This document shows positions 26,066 to 34,561 of a stretch of 64,000 nt of DNA, piece by piece. The DNA is from Paraburkholderia sp. BCC1884 (GTDB lineage: Bacteria; Pseudomonadota; Gammaproteobacteria; Burkholderiales; Burkholderiaceae), in contig NZ_CAAJGL010000079.1 of NCBI RefSeq assembly GCF_900996225.1, positions 558,001 through 622,000 on the forward strand. The letters run 5' to 3'. The first letter of the stretch is position 1; each line of letters starts with the position of its first letter. The notes under the pieces are model-generated. The model was not told the DNA's origin. It was given only the letters and a program-made list of their open reading frames with translations, and did not search any database. The translations under genes were made by a program, and so were the position numbers.

Positions 26066-26091
26066 TTTCCGCGACGTTTCGATGACAGCGC

Positions 26092-26131
26092 ATGGCCGGC
26101 GTCGCAGCATTGCGCGCCGGCCATTTTCATT
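26092..26131 (+). terminator. Intrinsic terminator of the reductase gene
   Basis: A perfect 10-bp stem ATGGCCGGCG / CGCCGGCCAT followed by TTTCATT. Confidence 0.75.
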
Positions 26132-26198
26132 GGATACGCCGTGCCGCGCGACGATCTGGCGAGATTAACGCCGTGGTCCGCCGCGCGCAGAAAATGCC

Positions 26199-26233
26199 TT
26201 TGCGCAAGCGGGTTAACACCCGATCTTTGCGCA
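26199..26233 (+). repeat. Direct repeats flanking a dyad
   Basis: TTTGCGCA at 26199-26206 and 26226-26233, flanking CGGGT-TAAC-ACCCG (26209-26222). Confidence 0.6.
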
Positions 26234-26395
26234 GCGCGCGCGGCCGCGCTTGGCGTTAGACTGGCAGGGCATCATGCTAAAACAGTTGCGTGTCTCGCGG
26301 CCCCGGCTGGCCATGGGCGGTTCAGGTTCAGTCAGGCGGCGCACAGGCAGTAGCGCTGAAGTGAGCGCGCAGCGGCACAACAACGAGGTGACAGT

Positions 26396-26959
26396 ATGAG
26401 CTCAAGCTTCAAACTCTCCGCCGTGTCCGTTGTCGCTTCTCTCGCCTGCGCGCTCGCGCCCGGCATGCTCGTGACGATGGCGCACGCCGCCACGCCGATC
26501 ACGGTGACATCGCAATCCGCGCTCGACGGTCCGATCCGTTACACGGTCCGCGTCACGTCGAAGCAGTTCGGCAATTCACAGGAAACCCGCACGATCCGCT
26601 CCGGCGAATCGGACGACTTCACGTGGAAAACCGTGCCGCCAGGCGGTCCGGTCGCCGCCACCGACGCTTGCCCGAACTACGCATCGCTGCCGATCGATAC
26701 CAACGGCGCGATGATCCGGCAAACGCAGATCCGCTTCGCCCCGGTCGTCGCGACCGACGGCACCGCGAGCGTGCAGTTGAGCTTCCAGGCGCAGACGCCG
26801 CACGGTGTGAAGAGTGTGACGAGCGGCGGCAAAACGCTGCAGTGTCCGAACGACGTCACCGTCAGTCAGATTCTGCGTTTTACGATGCCGGTCAACGGCA
26901 GCACGAAAACGCTCACGCTCAACGACGGCACCGAAGTCGCGGTCAGCGCGAAGCGCTAG
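26396..26959 (+). CDS. Exported protein of unknown function
   Basis: Not recognised. 187 residues with a signal peptide (LSAVSVVASLACALAPGMLV core, cleavage probable after AHA near residue 31). The mature part is rich in Thr, Ser and Val and looks all-beta. Two Cys (in DACPNY and LQCPND) could form a disulfide in the periplasm. The gene has its own gap upstream and stands before the divergent-facing fetAB pair, with which it converges. No function can be given. Confidence 0.8.
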   Translation: MSSSFKLSAVSVVASLACALAPGMLVTMAHAATPITVTSQSALDGPIRYTVRVTSKQFGNSQETRTIRSGESDDFTWKTVPPGGPVAATDACPNYASLPIDTNGAMIRQTQIRFAPVVATDGTASVQLSFQAQTPHGVKSVTSGGKTLQCPNDVTVSQILRFTMPVNGSTKTLTLNDGTEVAVSAKR

Positions 26960-26995
26960 CCCTGTCGCTCGAAGCGGGCGTGCACCCGGCACGGC

Positions 26996-27808
26996 TCATC
27001 GCCGTGCCGTGGTTCGTTTGCGTTCGACCAGCCGCGCCGACAGAAACCGGTGCTCCGCCGAAAAAAGCCGCCGGTACGTGAGCAGCACCGCGCCCACCGT
27101 CCCCAGTGCGGACGACGCGGCGATCAGGAACATGATTACGATCTGATAGCGCACCGCCTGCAAGGGCGACTGACCGGCAAGCACCTGGCCGGTCATCATG
27201 CCGGGCAGGCTCACCACGCCGACCACCGCCATCTGATTGAGCGTCGGCATCATGCCCGCGCGCACGGCCTGGCGCGCGGGCATCTGGGCGGCTTCCCAGC
27301 GCGTCGCGCCGAGTGCGAGCGCCATGTCGACGCGATCGCGCCGCGCGGTCAACTCCTCGGTCATCCGTTCGATGCCGAGCGAGACGCCGGTGAGCGTATT
27401 GCCGAGGATCATGCCGAGAATCGGAATCGCATATTGCGGCTCGTACCACGGGTGAATGCGGATCACGACGAAGAGACCCACGGCCGCCACCAGCCACGAA
27501 CTGACCCAGATCGACAGCACGCTGTCCGCGCGTTGTCCGGCATAGGTGCGGCTGCCGCGCTGCGCGCCCGCGAAGCCCGCGATGAGCGTCATCAGGATCA
27601 TCAGCGGCAGCACCACGAACCAGTGGTCGTAGCGGAACACCCAGCCGAGCACGTAGCCGATCGCCAGCAACTGCACGACGGTGCGCAACGCCGCCCACGC
27701 GAGTTGCCGCTCGAGGTCCAGCTTTAGCGCGACCGACACTACGCCGTTCACGACGATCAGCAGTGCGGCGATCGCGACGTCCCAGAGACTCAGGTTTTGC
27801 AAAGTCAT
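26996..27808 (-). CDS. fetB: FetB-type ABC transporter permease (UPF0014/YbbM family)
   Basis: A 270-residue membrane protein with about seven hydrophobic segments, beginning LWDVAIAALLIVVNGVVSVAL. Signature parts of the UPF0014 family are GMILGNTLTGVSLGIERM and the LPGMMTGQVLAG loop. E. coli FetAB (YbbLM) is linked to iron export and oxidative-stress resistance; the same role here is inferred. The start is placed at 27808 because the frame upstream is a shadow of fetA; it overlaps fetA by 4 bases, so the two are translationally coupled. Confidence 0.85.
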   Translation of the reverse strand: MTLQNLSLWDVAIAALLIVVNGVVSVALKLDLERQLAWAALRTVVQLLAIGYVLGWVFRYDHWFVVLPLMILMTLIAGFAGAQRGSRTYAGQRADSVLSIWVSSWLVAAVGLFVVIRIHPWYEPQYAIPILGMILGNTLTGVSLGIERMTEELTARRDRVDMALALGATRWEAAQMPARQAVRAGMMPTLNQMAVVGVVSLPGMMTGQVLAGQSPLQAVRYQIVIMFLIAASSALGTVGAVLLTYRRLFSAEHRFLSARLVERKRTTARR

Positions 27809-28518
27809 GGACGACGCTCCGGAAGAACAGTGGGCGCCGCCGCGGTCTCGTCGAGCACGCCCGCGCGCATCGTCAGATGCCGCCCGCTCATGCGCGCGGC
27901 TTGCGCCGGATCGTGCGACACCCACATCGACGCATGGCGCGCGGGTGCCGCCGCGAACCACGCGTGCACCAGTCCTTCGATGGCATGCGAGGACTCGGGG
28001 TCGAGCGAGGCGGTGGGTTCATCGAGCAGCAACACTTCCGGAGCGAGTTGCAGCACGCGGATCAGCGCGGTGATCTGTGCCTCGCCGCCGGACAGTTCGC
28101 TCGCGCGCTTGTCGAGAAAATCGGCGCCGCGGCCGGCTTGCGCCACGAGATTCGCCGCCAGTGCACGATCGAAACGCACGTCGCGATAGACGCGCAACTC
28201 GAATGGATACCGCAGATTGTCTTCCACGCTGCCGTCGACCAAAGCGGGCCGTTGCCGGATATACGCGACGTTGCGCCGGTAGCGCGGAATCGCCGTGCGC
28301 TCGACCGGCGCGCCATGCCACATGATGCGCCCCGCATCGAGTGGATCGAGCAGCGCGAGCGCGCGTAGAAACACGCTCTTGCCCGAGCCCGAAGGCCCGG
28401 TGATCGCCACGCGCTCGCCGCCGTGCAGGGCGAAGGTGGTCGGCTGCAGCAGCGTCTGGGCGCGTAGCGCATCGTGCCGGGCGATGCCGTCGGCGAAGAC
28501 GAAGGGAACGTCGGTCAT
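27805..28518 (-). CDS. fetA: FetA-type ABC transporter ATP-binding protein
   Basis: A 237-residue ATPase. Walker A is GPSGSGKS, the ABC signature is ELSGGEAQ (slightly shifted from LSGGQ), and Walker B is VLLLDEPTASLD; a switch His occurs in WVSHDP. It is the partner of the FetB permease with which it overlaps by 4 bases. The start at 28518 gives MTDVPFVFADG; a frame to 28554 exists but is less likely. It is divergent from the AsmA-family gene with 140 bases between them. Confidence 0.87.
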   Translation of the reverse strand: MTDVPFVFADGIARHDALRAQTLLQPTTFALHGGERVAITGPSGSGKSVFLRALALLDPLDAGRIMWHGAPVERTAIPRYRRNVAYIRQRPALVDGSVEDNLRYPFELRVYRDVRFDRALAANLVAQAGRGADFLDKRASELSGGEAQITALIRVLQLAPEVLLLDEPTASLDPESSHAIEGLVHAWFAAAPARHASMWVSHDPAQAARMSGRHLTMRAGVLDETAAAPTVLPERRP

Positions 28519-28658
28519 GGATCGGGTGTGGGGTAGCAAGCGCGTCAGCATCATAAATCAGGTCCCCGCGTCGCGACGCGCCTGACGCGAAAGCGGACCG
28601 GTTCGGGCACGTTACGTGCTGGTTGGAGCACAACGTAGAAAAACCGTGGAGCCTCTCA

Positions 28659-31151
28659 ATGGCAGTGTCGAGCACGATCGGAAGGCGGATCGGAAAAATC
28701 ATCGCGTGGCTGTTGGCGATTATCGTCATTCTGGTTGTCGCGCTGGTCATTTTCATCCTGATCTTCGACTGGAACCGGGCGCGTCCCTATATCGACGACA
28801 AAGTCACGCAGGCGATCGGCAGACCGTTCGCGATCAATGGCGATCTGAAAGTAGGCTGGAAGCATCCGGTCGGCGAAACCGGCTGGCGCGCCTGGGTTCC
28901 CTGGCCGCGCTTCTCCGCGGCCAACATCACCGTCGGCAATCCCGACTGGACCAAACAGCCGCAGTTCGCCACGCTCGACGAAATCGACTTCGAAGTCATG
29001 GTGCTGCCGCTGCTCGCGCATAACATCGTGATTCCCGCGATCAATCTCGTGAACCCGTCGGTGGATCTCGAACGCCTGCTCGACGGGCGCAACAACTGGA
29101 CCTTCAAGCTGGCGTCGTCCAGCGGACCGTCGGAGTGGAAGCTCGAACTGCACGACATCGCCTTTGCCAAGGGCAATATCGCGCTGTCCGACCAGCAGAA
29201 GAAGGTCGAGATGCAGATGGTGATCGACACGCTCGGCCAGCCGATTCCGATCGGCGAGGCGATGAAGCAGCAGGAAGCGGCGTCGCGCAGTGCCTCGGCG
29301 GAAGCGATCGGTAAAGCGGGCGCCAGCAAGCTGACGGCGCAGGCCAATGCCCAGGCTGCGTCGGAGGCGGCTGCGGCATCGGCGGCAGCGGCGTCGGGCG
29401 CGTCGTCGACCGATATCACGGCATCTGGCACGACGGCCGCGACGGGTGCCTCGGGCGCGCTGGTGGCGGGCGGCTCCAGCGGCGCGAGCGCGGCGCTCAG
29501 CGAAGGTGCGAGCGGGGCGGCGATAGCGTCGGCGCCGGGTTCGGGCGCGAGTGCGGCCAGCACCGAAGCAGCCGCGAAGCGGGAGATCCCGCCGTACGCC
29601 ATCGGCTGGACCATCAAAGGAACGTACAACAAGACGCCGGTGTCCGGCAGCGGCAAGGTCGGCGGCGTGCTCGCCTTGCAGGACGCCGACCGGCCGTTCC
29701 CCGTGCAGGCCGACGTGAAGGCGGGCGATCTGCATGTCGGGCTGGTCGGCACGATCACCGATCCGACGCATCTCGCGGCGGTCGATCTGCGCCTCTGGCT
29801 GCAAGGCAACAGCATGGCGCGTCTCTATTCGCTGACCGGCGTGACCTTGCCCGACACGCCGCCCTATGCTACCGAGGGGCGTCTGGTGGGCCAGTTCAAG
29901 GAAAGCGGCAACGTCTTCAAGTATGAAAATTTTACAGGCCGGGTGGGCGGCAGCGATCTGAACGGTTCACTGACCTATACGGCGCGCCAGCCGCGTCCCT
30001 TGCTGCAGGGTGAGCTGGTGTCGCATCTGCTGCAGTTCTCCGACCTCGCTCCGGTGATCGGCGCGGACTCGAACGCCAGCAAGGCCAAGCGCGGCGACGC
30101 CACGGCCCAGCCGTCGAACAAGGCACTGCCGGTCGAGGAGTTCCGCACCGACCGCTGGAAGGCGATCGACGCCGACGTGAAGTTCACCGGTCGGCGCATC
30201 GTCAAGGACGCGAATCTGCCGATCACCGATCTGTACACGCACGTCGTGATGACCGATGGCGTGCTGTCGCTGGAACCGTTGAAATTCGGCGTGGCGGGCG
30301 GCTCGCTCGCCTCGGACATCCATCTCGACGGCAGCACGACGCCGCTCAAAGGACGTTTCGCGACCTCGGCCCGGCATCTGAAGCTCAAGCAACTGTTCCC
30401 GAACTTCAAGACGATGCAGAACGCGCTCGGCGAAATCAACGGCGACGCCGCCCTGACCGCCACGGGCAATTCGCCCGCTGCGCTCGCGGCGACTTCGAAC
30501 GGCGAGGTGAAGGCGCTCGTCACCGACGGCACGGTGAGCCGGCTGATCATGGAGGCGGCCGGGCTGAACGTGGCGAACGTGGTGTACGAAAAGCTGTTCG
30601 GCAATCGCGATGTCCGGATCAATTGCGCGGCGGCCGATTTCGTCGCGACCAATGGCGTGCTCGACTCGCGTGTCTTCGCACTCGATACGGACGACGCGGT
30701 GATCAACATCGACGGCAATGTGAATTTGCGCGACGAGTCGATGGATCTCGGCGTGCATCCGCATACCAAGGGGTTCCGCGTGTTCTCGCTGCGCTCGCCG
30801 CTGTATGTGAAAGGTACCTTCAAGGACCCGCACGTGGGGGTGAACGCAGCCGCGCTGGCGCTACGTGGCGGCGCGGCCGTGGGGCTCGGCCTGATCAACC
30901 CGTTCGCGGCGTTGATTCCGCTGCTCGCGCCCAGCAACAACAAGCCGCTGCCGTGCGGGCAATTGCTCGCTCAGGTTCGTCAGGCGCCGACGGCGCCGCC
31001 GCCTGGCGTCAAGCAGCAACCGAAGGCGGCGATTTCGCTGGATGGCGCGCCGGTCAACAAGTCTTCAGGCGGCAAGTCGGCGCCTGCTGCGGCCGATAAA
31101 AAGCCGGCGACGCTGTCGCCGGCCAGTGCGGCCGAATACAAGGGGAGCTGA
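28659..31151 (+). CDS. AsmA-family protein with Ala/Ser/Gly-rich insertion
   Basis: An 830-residue protein. One transmembrane segment (about 14-36) is followed by a large periplasmic part. The N-terminal AsmA domain (RARPYIDDKVTQAIGRPFAI, SAANITVGNPDW, VDLERLLDGRNNW) and C-terminal AsmA-like region (FGVAGGSLASDIHLDG, INGDAALTATGNS) are clear. AsmA relatives are bridge-like proteins implicated in outer-membrane lipid homeostasis. Residues about 208-307 are a low-complexity Ala/Ser/Gly stretch absent from typical members. The ATG at 28659 has GGAG 7 bases upstream; a TTG at 28623 is in frame. A small membrane peptide gene follows within 2 bases. Confidence 0.87.
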   Translation: MAVSSTIGRRIGKIIAWLLAIIVILVVALVIFILIFDWNRARPYIDDKVTQAIGRPFAINGDLKVGWKHPVGETGWRAWVPWPRFSAANITVGNPDWTKQPQFATLDEIDFEVMVLPLLAHNIVIPAINLVNPSVDLERLLDGRNNWTFKLASSSGPSEWKLELHDIAFAKGNIALSDQQKKVEMQMVIDTLGQPIPIGEAMKQQEAASRSASAEAIGKAGASKLTAQANAQAASEAAAASAAAASGASSTDITASGTTAATGASGALVAGGSSGASAALSEGASGAAIASAPGSGASAASTEAAAKREIPPYAIGWTIKGTYNKTPVSGSGKVGGVLALQDADRPFPVQADVKAGDLHVGLVGTITDPTHLAAVDLRLWLQGNSMARLYSLTGVTLPDTPPYATEGRLVGQFKESGNVFKYENFTGRVGGSDLNGSLTYTARQPRPLLQGELVSHLLQFSDLAPVIGADSNASKAKRGDATAQPSNKALPVEEFRTDRWKAIDADVKFTGRRIVKDANLPITDLYTHVVMTDGVLSLEPLKFGVAGGSLASDIHLDGSTTPLKGRFATSARHLKLKQLFPNFKTMQNALGEINGDAALTATGNSPAALAATSNGEVKALVTDGTVSRLIMEAAGLNVANVVYEKLFGNRDVRINCAAADFVATNGVLDSRVFALDTDDAVINIDGNVNLRDESMDLGVHPHTKGFRVFSLRSPLYVKGTFKDPHVGVNAAALALRGGAAVGLGLINPFAALIPLLAPSNNKPLPCGQLLAQVRQAPTAPPPGVKQQPKAAISLDGAPVNKSSGGKSAPAAADKKPATLSPASAAEYKGS

Positions 31152-31153
31152 CC

Positions 31154-31279
31154 GTGTCTTCCTTATTGCCTGTGCACTGGTGGGACTGGACCTTCGGCGG
31201 CGGTTTGTCGATGGTCTTTCTCTGGCTGATCAGCGTGGCGCCCGCGCGCGGGCGCTTCCATGAAACGCTCGGGAAGTAG
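31154..31279 (+). CDS. 41-residue predicted membrane peptide
   Basis: A short frame starting GTG at 31154, only 2 bases after the AsmA-family stop. AGGGGAG (31141-31147) sits 6 bases before the start, inside the end of the upstream gene. The product begins MSSLLPVHWWDWTFGG, then has a hydrophobic stretch (LSMVFLWLISVAPA) that can span a membrane, and a basic end (RGRFHETLGK). I do not recognise it. Spacing and a good ribosome site support a real, translationally coupled gene; proof would need conservation in related genomes. Confidence 0.55.
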   Translation: MSSLLPVHWWDWTFGGGLSMVFLWLISVAPARGRFHETLGK

Positions 31280-31288
31280 GGCGCCCTG

Positions 31289-31324
31289 CCTGAAGACGGA
31301 CCTGAAGACGGACCTGAAGACGGA
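31289..31324 (+). repeat. 12-bp tandem repeat (x3)
   Basis: Three perfect copies of CCTGAAGACGGA just after the small membrane gene. Non-coding by my reading. Confidence 0.9.
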
Positions 31325-31331
31325 GAGACGA

Positions 31332-31382
31332 CAACGCCGCTGTTGACCCGTCTGAACGTGACAGGGACAGCGGCGGCGTTGC
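31332..31382. other. Long hairpin between convergent genes
   Basis: CAACGCCGCTGT pairs with ACAGCGGCGGCGTTG (a 3-base bulge) across a 24-base loop. It has no T-run and lies between the membrane peptide gene and the divergent-strand gene at 31420. Confidence 0.55.
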
Positions 31383-31419
31383 AGGAATCTGAAATTGCTG
31401 CCTGACCTAACCGGTCGGG

Positions 31420-31869
31420 CTATCTGAGCGAACGCGGGGCGGCGTCGCCCGCTGCATCCTGGCGGCGCACGCCACGACGCGTTCCGCCGACGCGGGTTGC
31501 GCCGAATTCCGCGAGGATCTTGCCGCGCGCGCGGCTGGCGAACACCAGGAAACCGAAACCGTCGGCTTCGTACCAGTAGCCGCCGTTCTCGAGTCCGTCG
31601 AGCGGCTGTTCCAGCGCGTTGGTGATGGATTCGACGCAACGCCGACGTAACTCGGCGGGGGCGGGATAGGGTGGTTGTGCGCCGCGCACGCTGCACAGGA
31701 GCACGTCGAGCCCAGGCAATACATGCGCATAAAGGACGGGCTCGTCTTGCGCACGGGCGCGCGCAATCTTGGTGTCGAGCTGACTGAACGGTTTGAAATG
31801 CCGTAGTACCGCGAGGAACGACTCATCGCCGTCCACCTTCGCGCGCCTACGCTTTTTCGGGAAGGACAT
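31420..31869 (-). CDS. Uncharacterised protein
   Basis: Not recognised. 149 residues, very basic at the N-terminus (FPKKRRRAKVDGD), with a compact middle (LRHFKPFSQLDTKIARA, YWYEADGFGFLVFASRARGK) and a basic Arg-rich end. No signal peptide or membrane segment. The start at 31869 is chosen because upstream in-frame residues look like non-coding translation. It may be a small cytoplasmic protein; function unknown. Confidence 0.65.
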   Translation of the reverse strand: MSFPKKRRRAKVDGDESFLAVLRHFKPFSQLDTKIARARAQDEPVLYAHVLPGLDVLLCSVRGAQPPYPAPAELRRRCVESITNALEQPLDGLENGGYWYEADGFGFLVFASRARGKILAEFGATRVGGTRRGVRRQDAAGDAAPRSLR

Positions 31870-32271
31870 AAAAATTCGCCTGAAAAAGAATTGCAAAAAA
31901 CGCAGCGTCCTCATGCGACAACTCCCGGCTTCGCGCGCCGCACGTCGATCTTTTATAGCATACGACAAGGCCGGATTCACGATGATTCGACGACTACGCC
32001 GCTCCACCGCCTCCCGCACGAATCATGCCGAACCGCCTCGCCGCGCGCTTTCGCTTCCCAGCACATCTGTTTCCATCATAGACGCACGTTGCGCCGAAAA
32101 ATCATCTCATACCAATAAAAAAGTCACTTTTATGTGGGGCAGCGCTTCTTGCCGCGACATTGAAATATCTCGAATTCACGTCGATAATGGCCCGTCCGGC
32201 TGCGCCGTGCCGTGGCCGGTCCGCGCGAGCCGCCGCAGTGCGAGTGACCCTTCGCGACCCTTCGGGCGAAC
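31870..32271. other. Divergent intergenic region before the sensor kinase
   Basis: 402 bases. It contains the likely kinase promoter (32160-32188) and an AT-rich inverted element ATAAAA-N7-TTTTAT near 32116. No gene is supported. Confidence 0.5.
32160..32188 (+). promoter_or_regulatory. Sigma-70 promoter of the sensor kinase cluster
   Basis: TTGAAA-N17-GATAAT, five of six matches in each hexamer at ideal spacing, 83 bases before the kinase ATG. Confidence 0.65.
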
Positions 32272-33882
32272 ATGAAACTATTCACCAAGGGTTTGCTGCT
32301 GATCGCGGTGCCGAGCGTGGTCGAGCTGGCGCTTCTTGGCGTCGTCTTCGATACCCAGGAGCAGACGGCGCAGGCCGCGCAATGGGTCACCAATAGCAAG
32401 CAGATCCTCTATCAGTCGTCGGCGATCGTCGACCCGTTGCTGCGTCAGGCGGCGCGGGTACGCACGGGCATGGTGACGGGCGACGCCACCTTGATCGATC
32501 GCCATACGGTATGGGTCGACCTCGGCGACCGTCTCGCGAATCTCGATGCGCTGGTGGCCGATACGCCGCAGCAGGTCCAGCGCGTGCACGCGATGCAGCA
32601 GGCAATCGACGCGTACCGGGCGCAGACGGTCGAAATTTCGAAACTGCTGCATGCCGGGCGCAGCCCGGCTTCATTTGCCGCGCGCGACACCGACGCGTTG
32701 CCGCAGCAGATCGCCGTGTTTCGCGACCAACTCGCCGCTTTCGGCGACGAGGCCGCGCGGCTCGATGCCGACCGTGGCGCGGCGCTCACGCGGCGTCGCG
32801 AGCGTCAGCAATATGCGTTGATCGCCGCCGTGCTCGGCTCGATGCTGATCTGGGCGGCCACGGCGGTGGTGTTTTCACGCGGCATCGGGCGGCGGCTGGA
32901 AGTGCTGACCGACAACGCCGAGCGTCTGGGCAACGGACGGCCGCTCGCCGCGCCGCTCTCGGGCAACGACGAAATCGCCGCGCTCGACGCCGTGCTGCAC
33001 CAGACGGGCGCGCGTCTGCGCGAGGCGGAAGCCGAACAGGTCATGCTGAAAACGCGGCTCGAAGCACGGGCGCGCGAACTGGCGGGCGTGAACGAAGAAC
33101 TGCGCCAGGAGACGCAGGATAATGAAATGTTTATCTACAGCGTGTCGCACGATCTGCGCTCGCCGCTGGTGAACCTGCAAGGCTTTTCGAAGGAACTGCA
33201 GGTCTCGTGCGATGAACTGGACAGCGTCGTCGAGGCGGCGAAACTGCCCGAAAAGGAACATCGACGCATGGCGCATATTCTCGATGGCGACGTGCGCGAA
33301 TCCTTGCAATATCTGCGCACCGCGGTGACACGCGCGGCGGCCATCATCGAGGCGTTGTTGCGGATTTCGCGCGCTGGCCGGCTCGAATATCAGTGGCAGC
33401 GCGTGAGTGTCGGGCGGGTCGTGGGACGAGTGGTCGACGCCCAGCAGGCGGCGATCCAGCAACGTGCGGCGGTGATCACAGTGCGCGAATTGCCGCCGGT
33501 CTGGGGCGATCCCGGCGCGGTCGAACAGATTTTCAGTAACCTGATCGGCAACGCGCTGAATTATCTCGATCCGGCGCGCAATGGGCGGATCGAAGTCGGC
33601 GCGCTGGAGCCCGAACCCGTCGACGAAACCGAGCCGCGCGCCGCGCGCATGCGAACCTACTACGTGCGCGACAATGGTCTCGGGATTCCGGCCGCGTATA
33701 TGTCGAAGGTGTTCCGGGCATTCCAGCGTCTGCATGGCGACATCGTCAGCGGCGAAGGGATCGGTCTCGCGGTGGTGCGGCGTACCGTGGAGCGGCATGG
33801 CGGGCGCGTGTGGGTCGAGTCGGCGGAAGGGGCGGGGTCGACCTTTTTCGTCGTGCTGCCGGAGCAGCCCGCGCGTCTCTGA
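32272..33882 (+). CDS. Membrane sensor histidine kinase (CHASE3-HAMP-type)
   Basis: A 536-residue kinase. Two transmembrane segments (about 6-25 and 182-203) enclose an all-helical periplasmic sensor domain like CHASE3. A HAMP linker follows (ISTRGIGRR-like region, about 204-255), then a coiled coil. HisKA has YSVSHDLRSPL with phospho-acceptor His293. The ATPase domain has NLIGNALNYL (N box), DNGLGIP (G1) and GEGIGLAVV (G2). The HisKA and ATPase parts resemble phytochrome-associated kinases. The next gene, a lone receiver protein, starts 53 bases after the stop and is its probable partner. Confidence 0.87.
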   Translation: MKLFTKGLLLIAVPSVVELALLGVVFDTQEQTAQAAQWVTNSKQILYQSSAIVDPLLRQAARVRTGMVTGDATLIDRHTVWVDLGDRLANLDALVADTPQQVQRVHAMQQAIDAYRAQTVEISKLLHAGRSPASFAARDTDALPQQIAVFRDQLAAFGDEAARLDADRGAALTRRRERQQYALIAAVLGSMLIWAATAVVFSRGIGRRLEVLTDNAERLGNGRPLAAPLSGNDEIAALDAVLHQTGARLREAEAEQVMLKTRLEARARELAGVNEELRQETQDNEMFIYSVSHDLRSPLVNLQGFSKELQVSCDELDSVVEAAKLPEKEHRRMAHILDGDVRESLQYLRTAVTRAAAIIEALLRISRAGRLEYQWQRVSVGRVVGRVVDAQQAAIQQRAAVITVRELPPVWGDPGAVEQIFSNLIGNALNYLDPARNGRIEVGALEPEPVDETEPRAARMRTYYVRDNGLGIPAAYMSKVFRAFQRLHGDIVSGEGIGLAVVRRTVERHGGRVWVESAEGAGSTFFVVLPEQPARL

Positions 33883-33935
33883 GCCAGTATGACCAACAAC
33901 GATGTGCATCAACGAAACGTGAATGCGGAGAGCGT

Positions 33936-34487
33936 ATGAGTCACGGGGAAACGGTCAGCATCGTATTGATCGAGGATGACGACGGCCATGCCACGCTGGT
34001 CGAGCGCAATCTGCGTCGCGCCGGGATTTCCAACGGTTTCGTGCGCTTTCGCGACGGTCAGCAGGCGCTGGATTATTTTTTCGGGCCGGCTGTCGCGGGT
34101 ACGTCGGCTGGCACGCCGGTGGGCACTGCGGCGGGCGCCGCCGCGAGTCCGGCCGGCAGTCCGCCAGCCGGTGCGCCGCCCAGCGCCTTGCCCGCGCCCG
34201 AGGATCTGACCAATCTCGTCGTGCTGCTCGATCTGAAAATGCCGCGGGTGGACGGCTTCGAAGTGCTGCGGCGGCTGAAAGATTCCCCGCTGACGGCCTC
34301 GGTGCCGGTGATCGTGCTGACCACGACCGACGATCCGCGTGAAATCGCGCGATGCTACGAACTCGGCTGCAACGTCTACATCACCAAGCCGGTCGAATAC
34401 GATGCATTCATCGAGGCGGTGCGCCGTCTCGGCTTTTTCCTGCAAGTGGTCAAATTGCCCTCGGGACATCGTCTCGCGGCGCCTTAA
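33936..34487 (+). CDS. Single-domain response regulator with low-complexity insertion
   Basis: A 183-residue receiver protein. The acidic pocket is at IEDDDGH (about 13-16), phospho-acceptor Asp99 lies in VVLLDLKMPRVDG, the Thr in VIVLTTTDDP and Lys in YITKPVEY. It belongs to the Rcp1-like receivers that accept phosphate from phytochrome-type kinases. Between alpha-2 and beta-3 (residues about 50-88) is an inserted Ala/Gly/Pro/Ser-rich stretch that other members lack. The ATG at 33936 follows GGAGAG. No DNA-binding or enzymatic output domain, so it must act by protein contact or phosphotransfer. Confidence 0.88.
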   Translation: MSHGETVSIVLIEDDDGHATLVERNLRRAGISNGFVRFRDGQQALDYFFGPAVAGTSAGTPVGTAAGAAASPAGSPPAGAPPSALPAPEDLTNLVVLLDLKMPRVDGFEVLRRLKDSPLTASVPVIVLTTTDDPREIARCYELGCNVYITKPVEYDAFIEAVRRLGFFLQVVKLPSGHRLAAP

Positions 34488-34561
34488 ACGGCTCGCATGA
34501 AGCCGACCGAAAGCCGCGCATGACAAGATAGTCCATCAGACCTAGCCAAAGAAGACTCCGC

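Larger units (their letters stand above)
26066..26395. other. Intergenic region before exported protein gene
   Basis: 330 bases. It holds the reductase terminator (26092-26131), a pair of TTTGCGCA direct repeats around a CGGGT-TAAC-ACCCG dyad (26199-26233), and a ribosome site for the next gene. No convincing promoter. Confidence 0.5.

Noticed and set aside
31289..31324. Tandem repeat as a CRISPR array
   Set aside because: Units are 12 bp with no spacers.
31793..32275. A 160-residue frame in the divergent region before the sensor kinase
   Set aside because: Overlaps the start of the gene on the other strand and the kinase promoter; no ribosome site.
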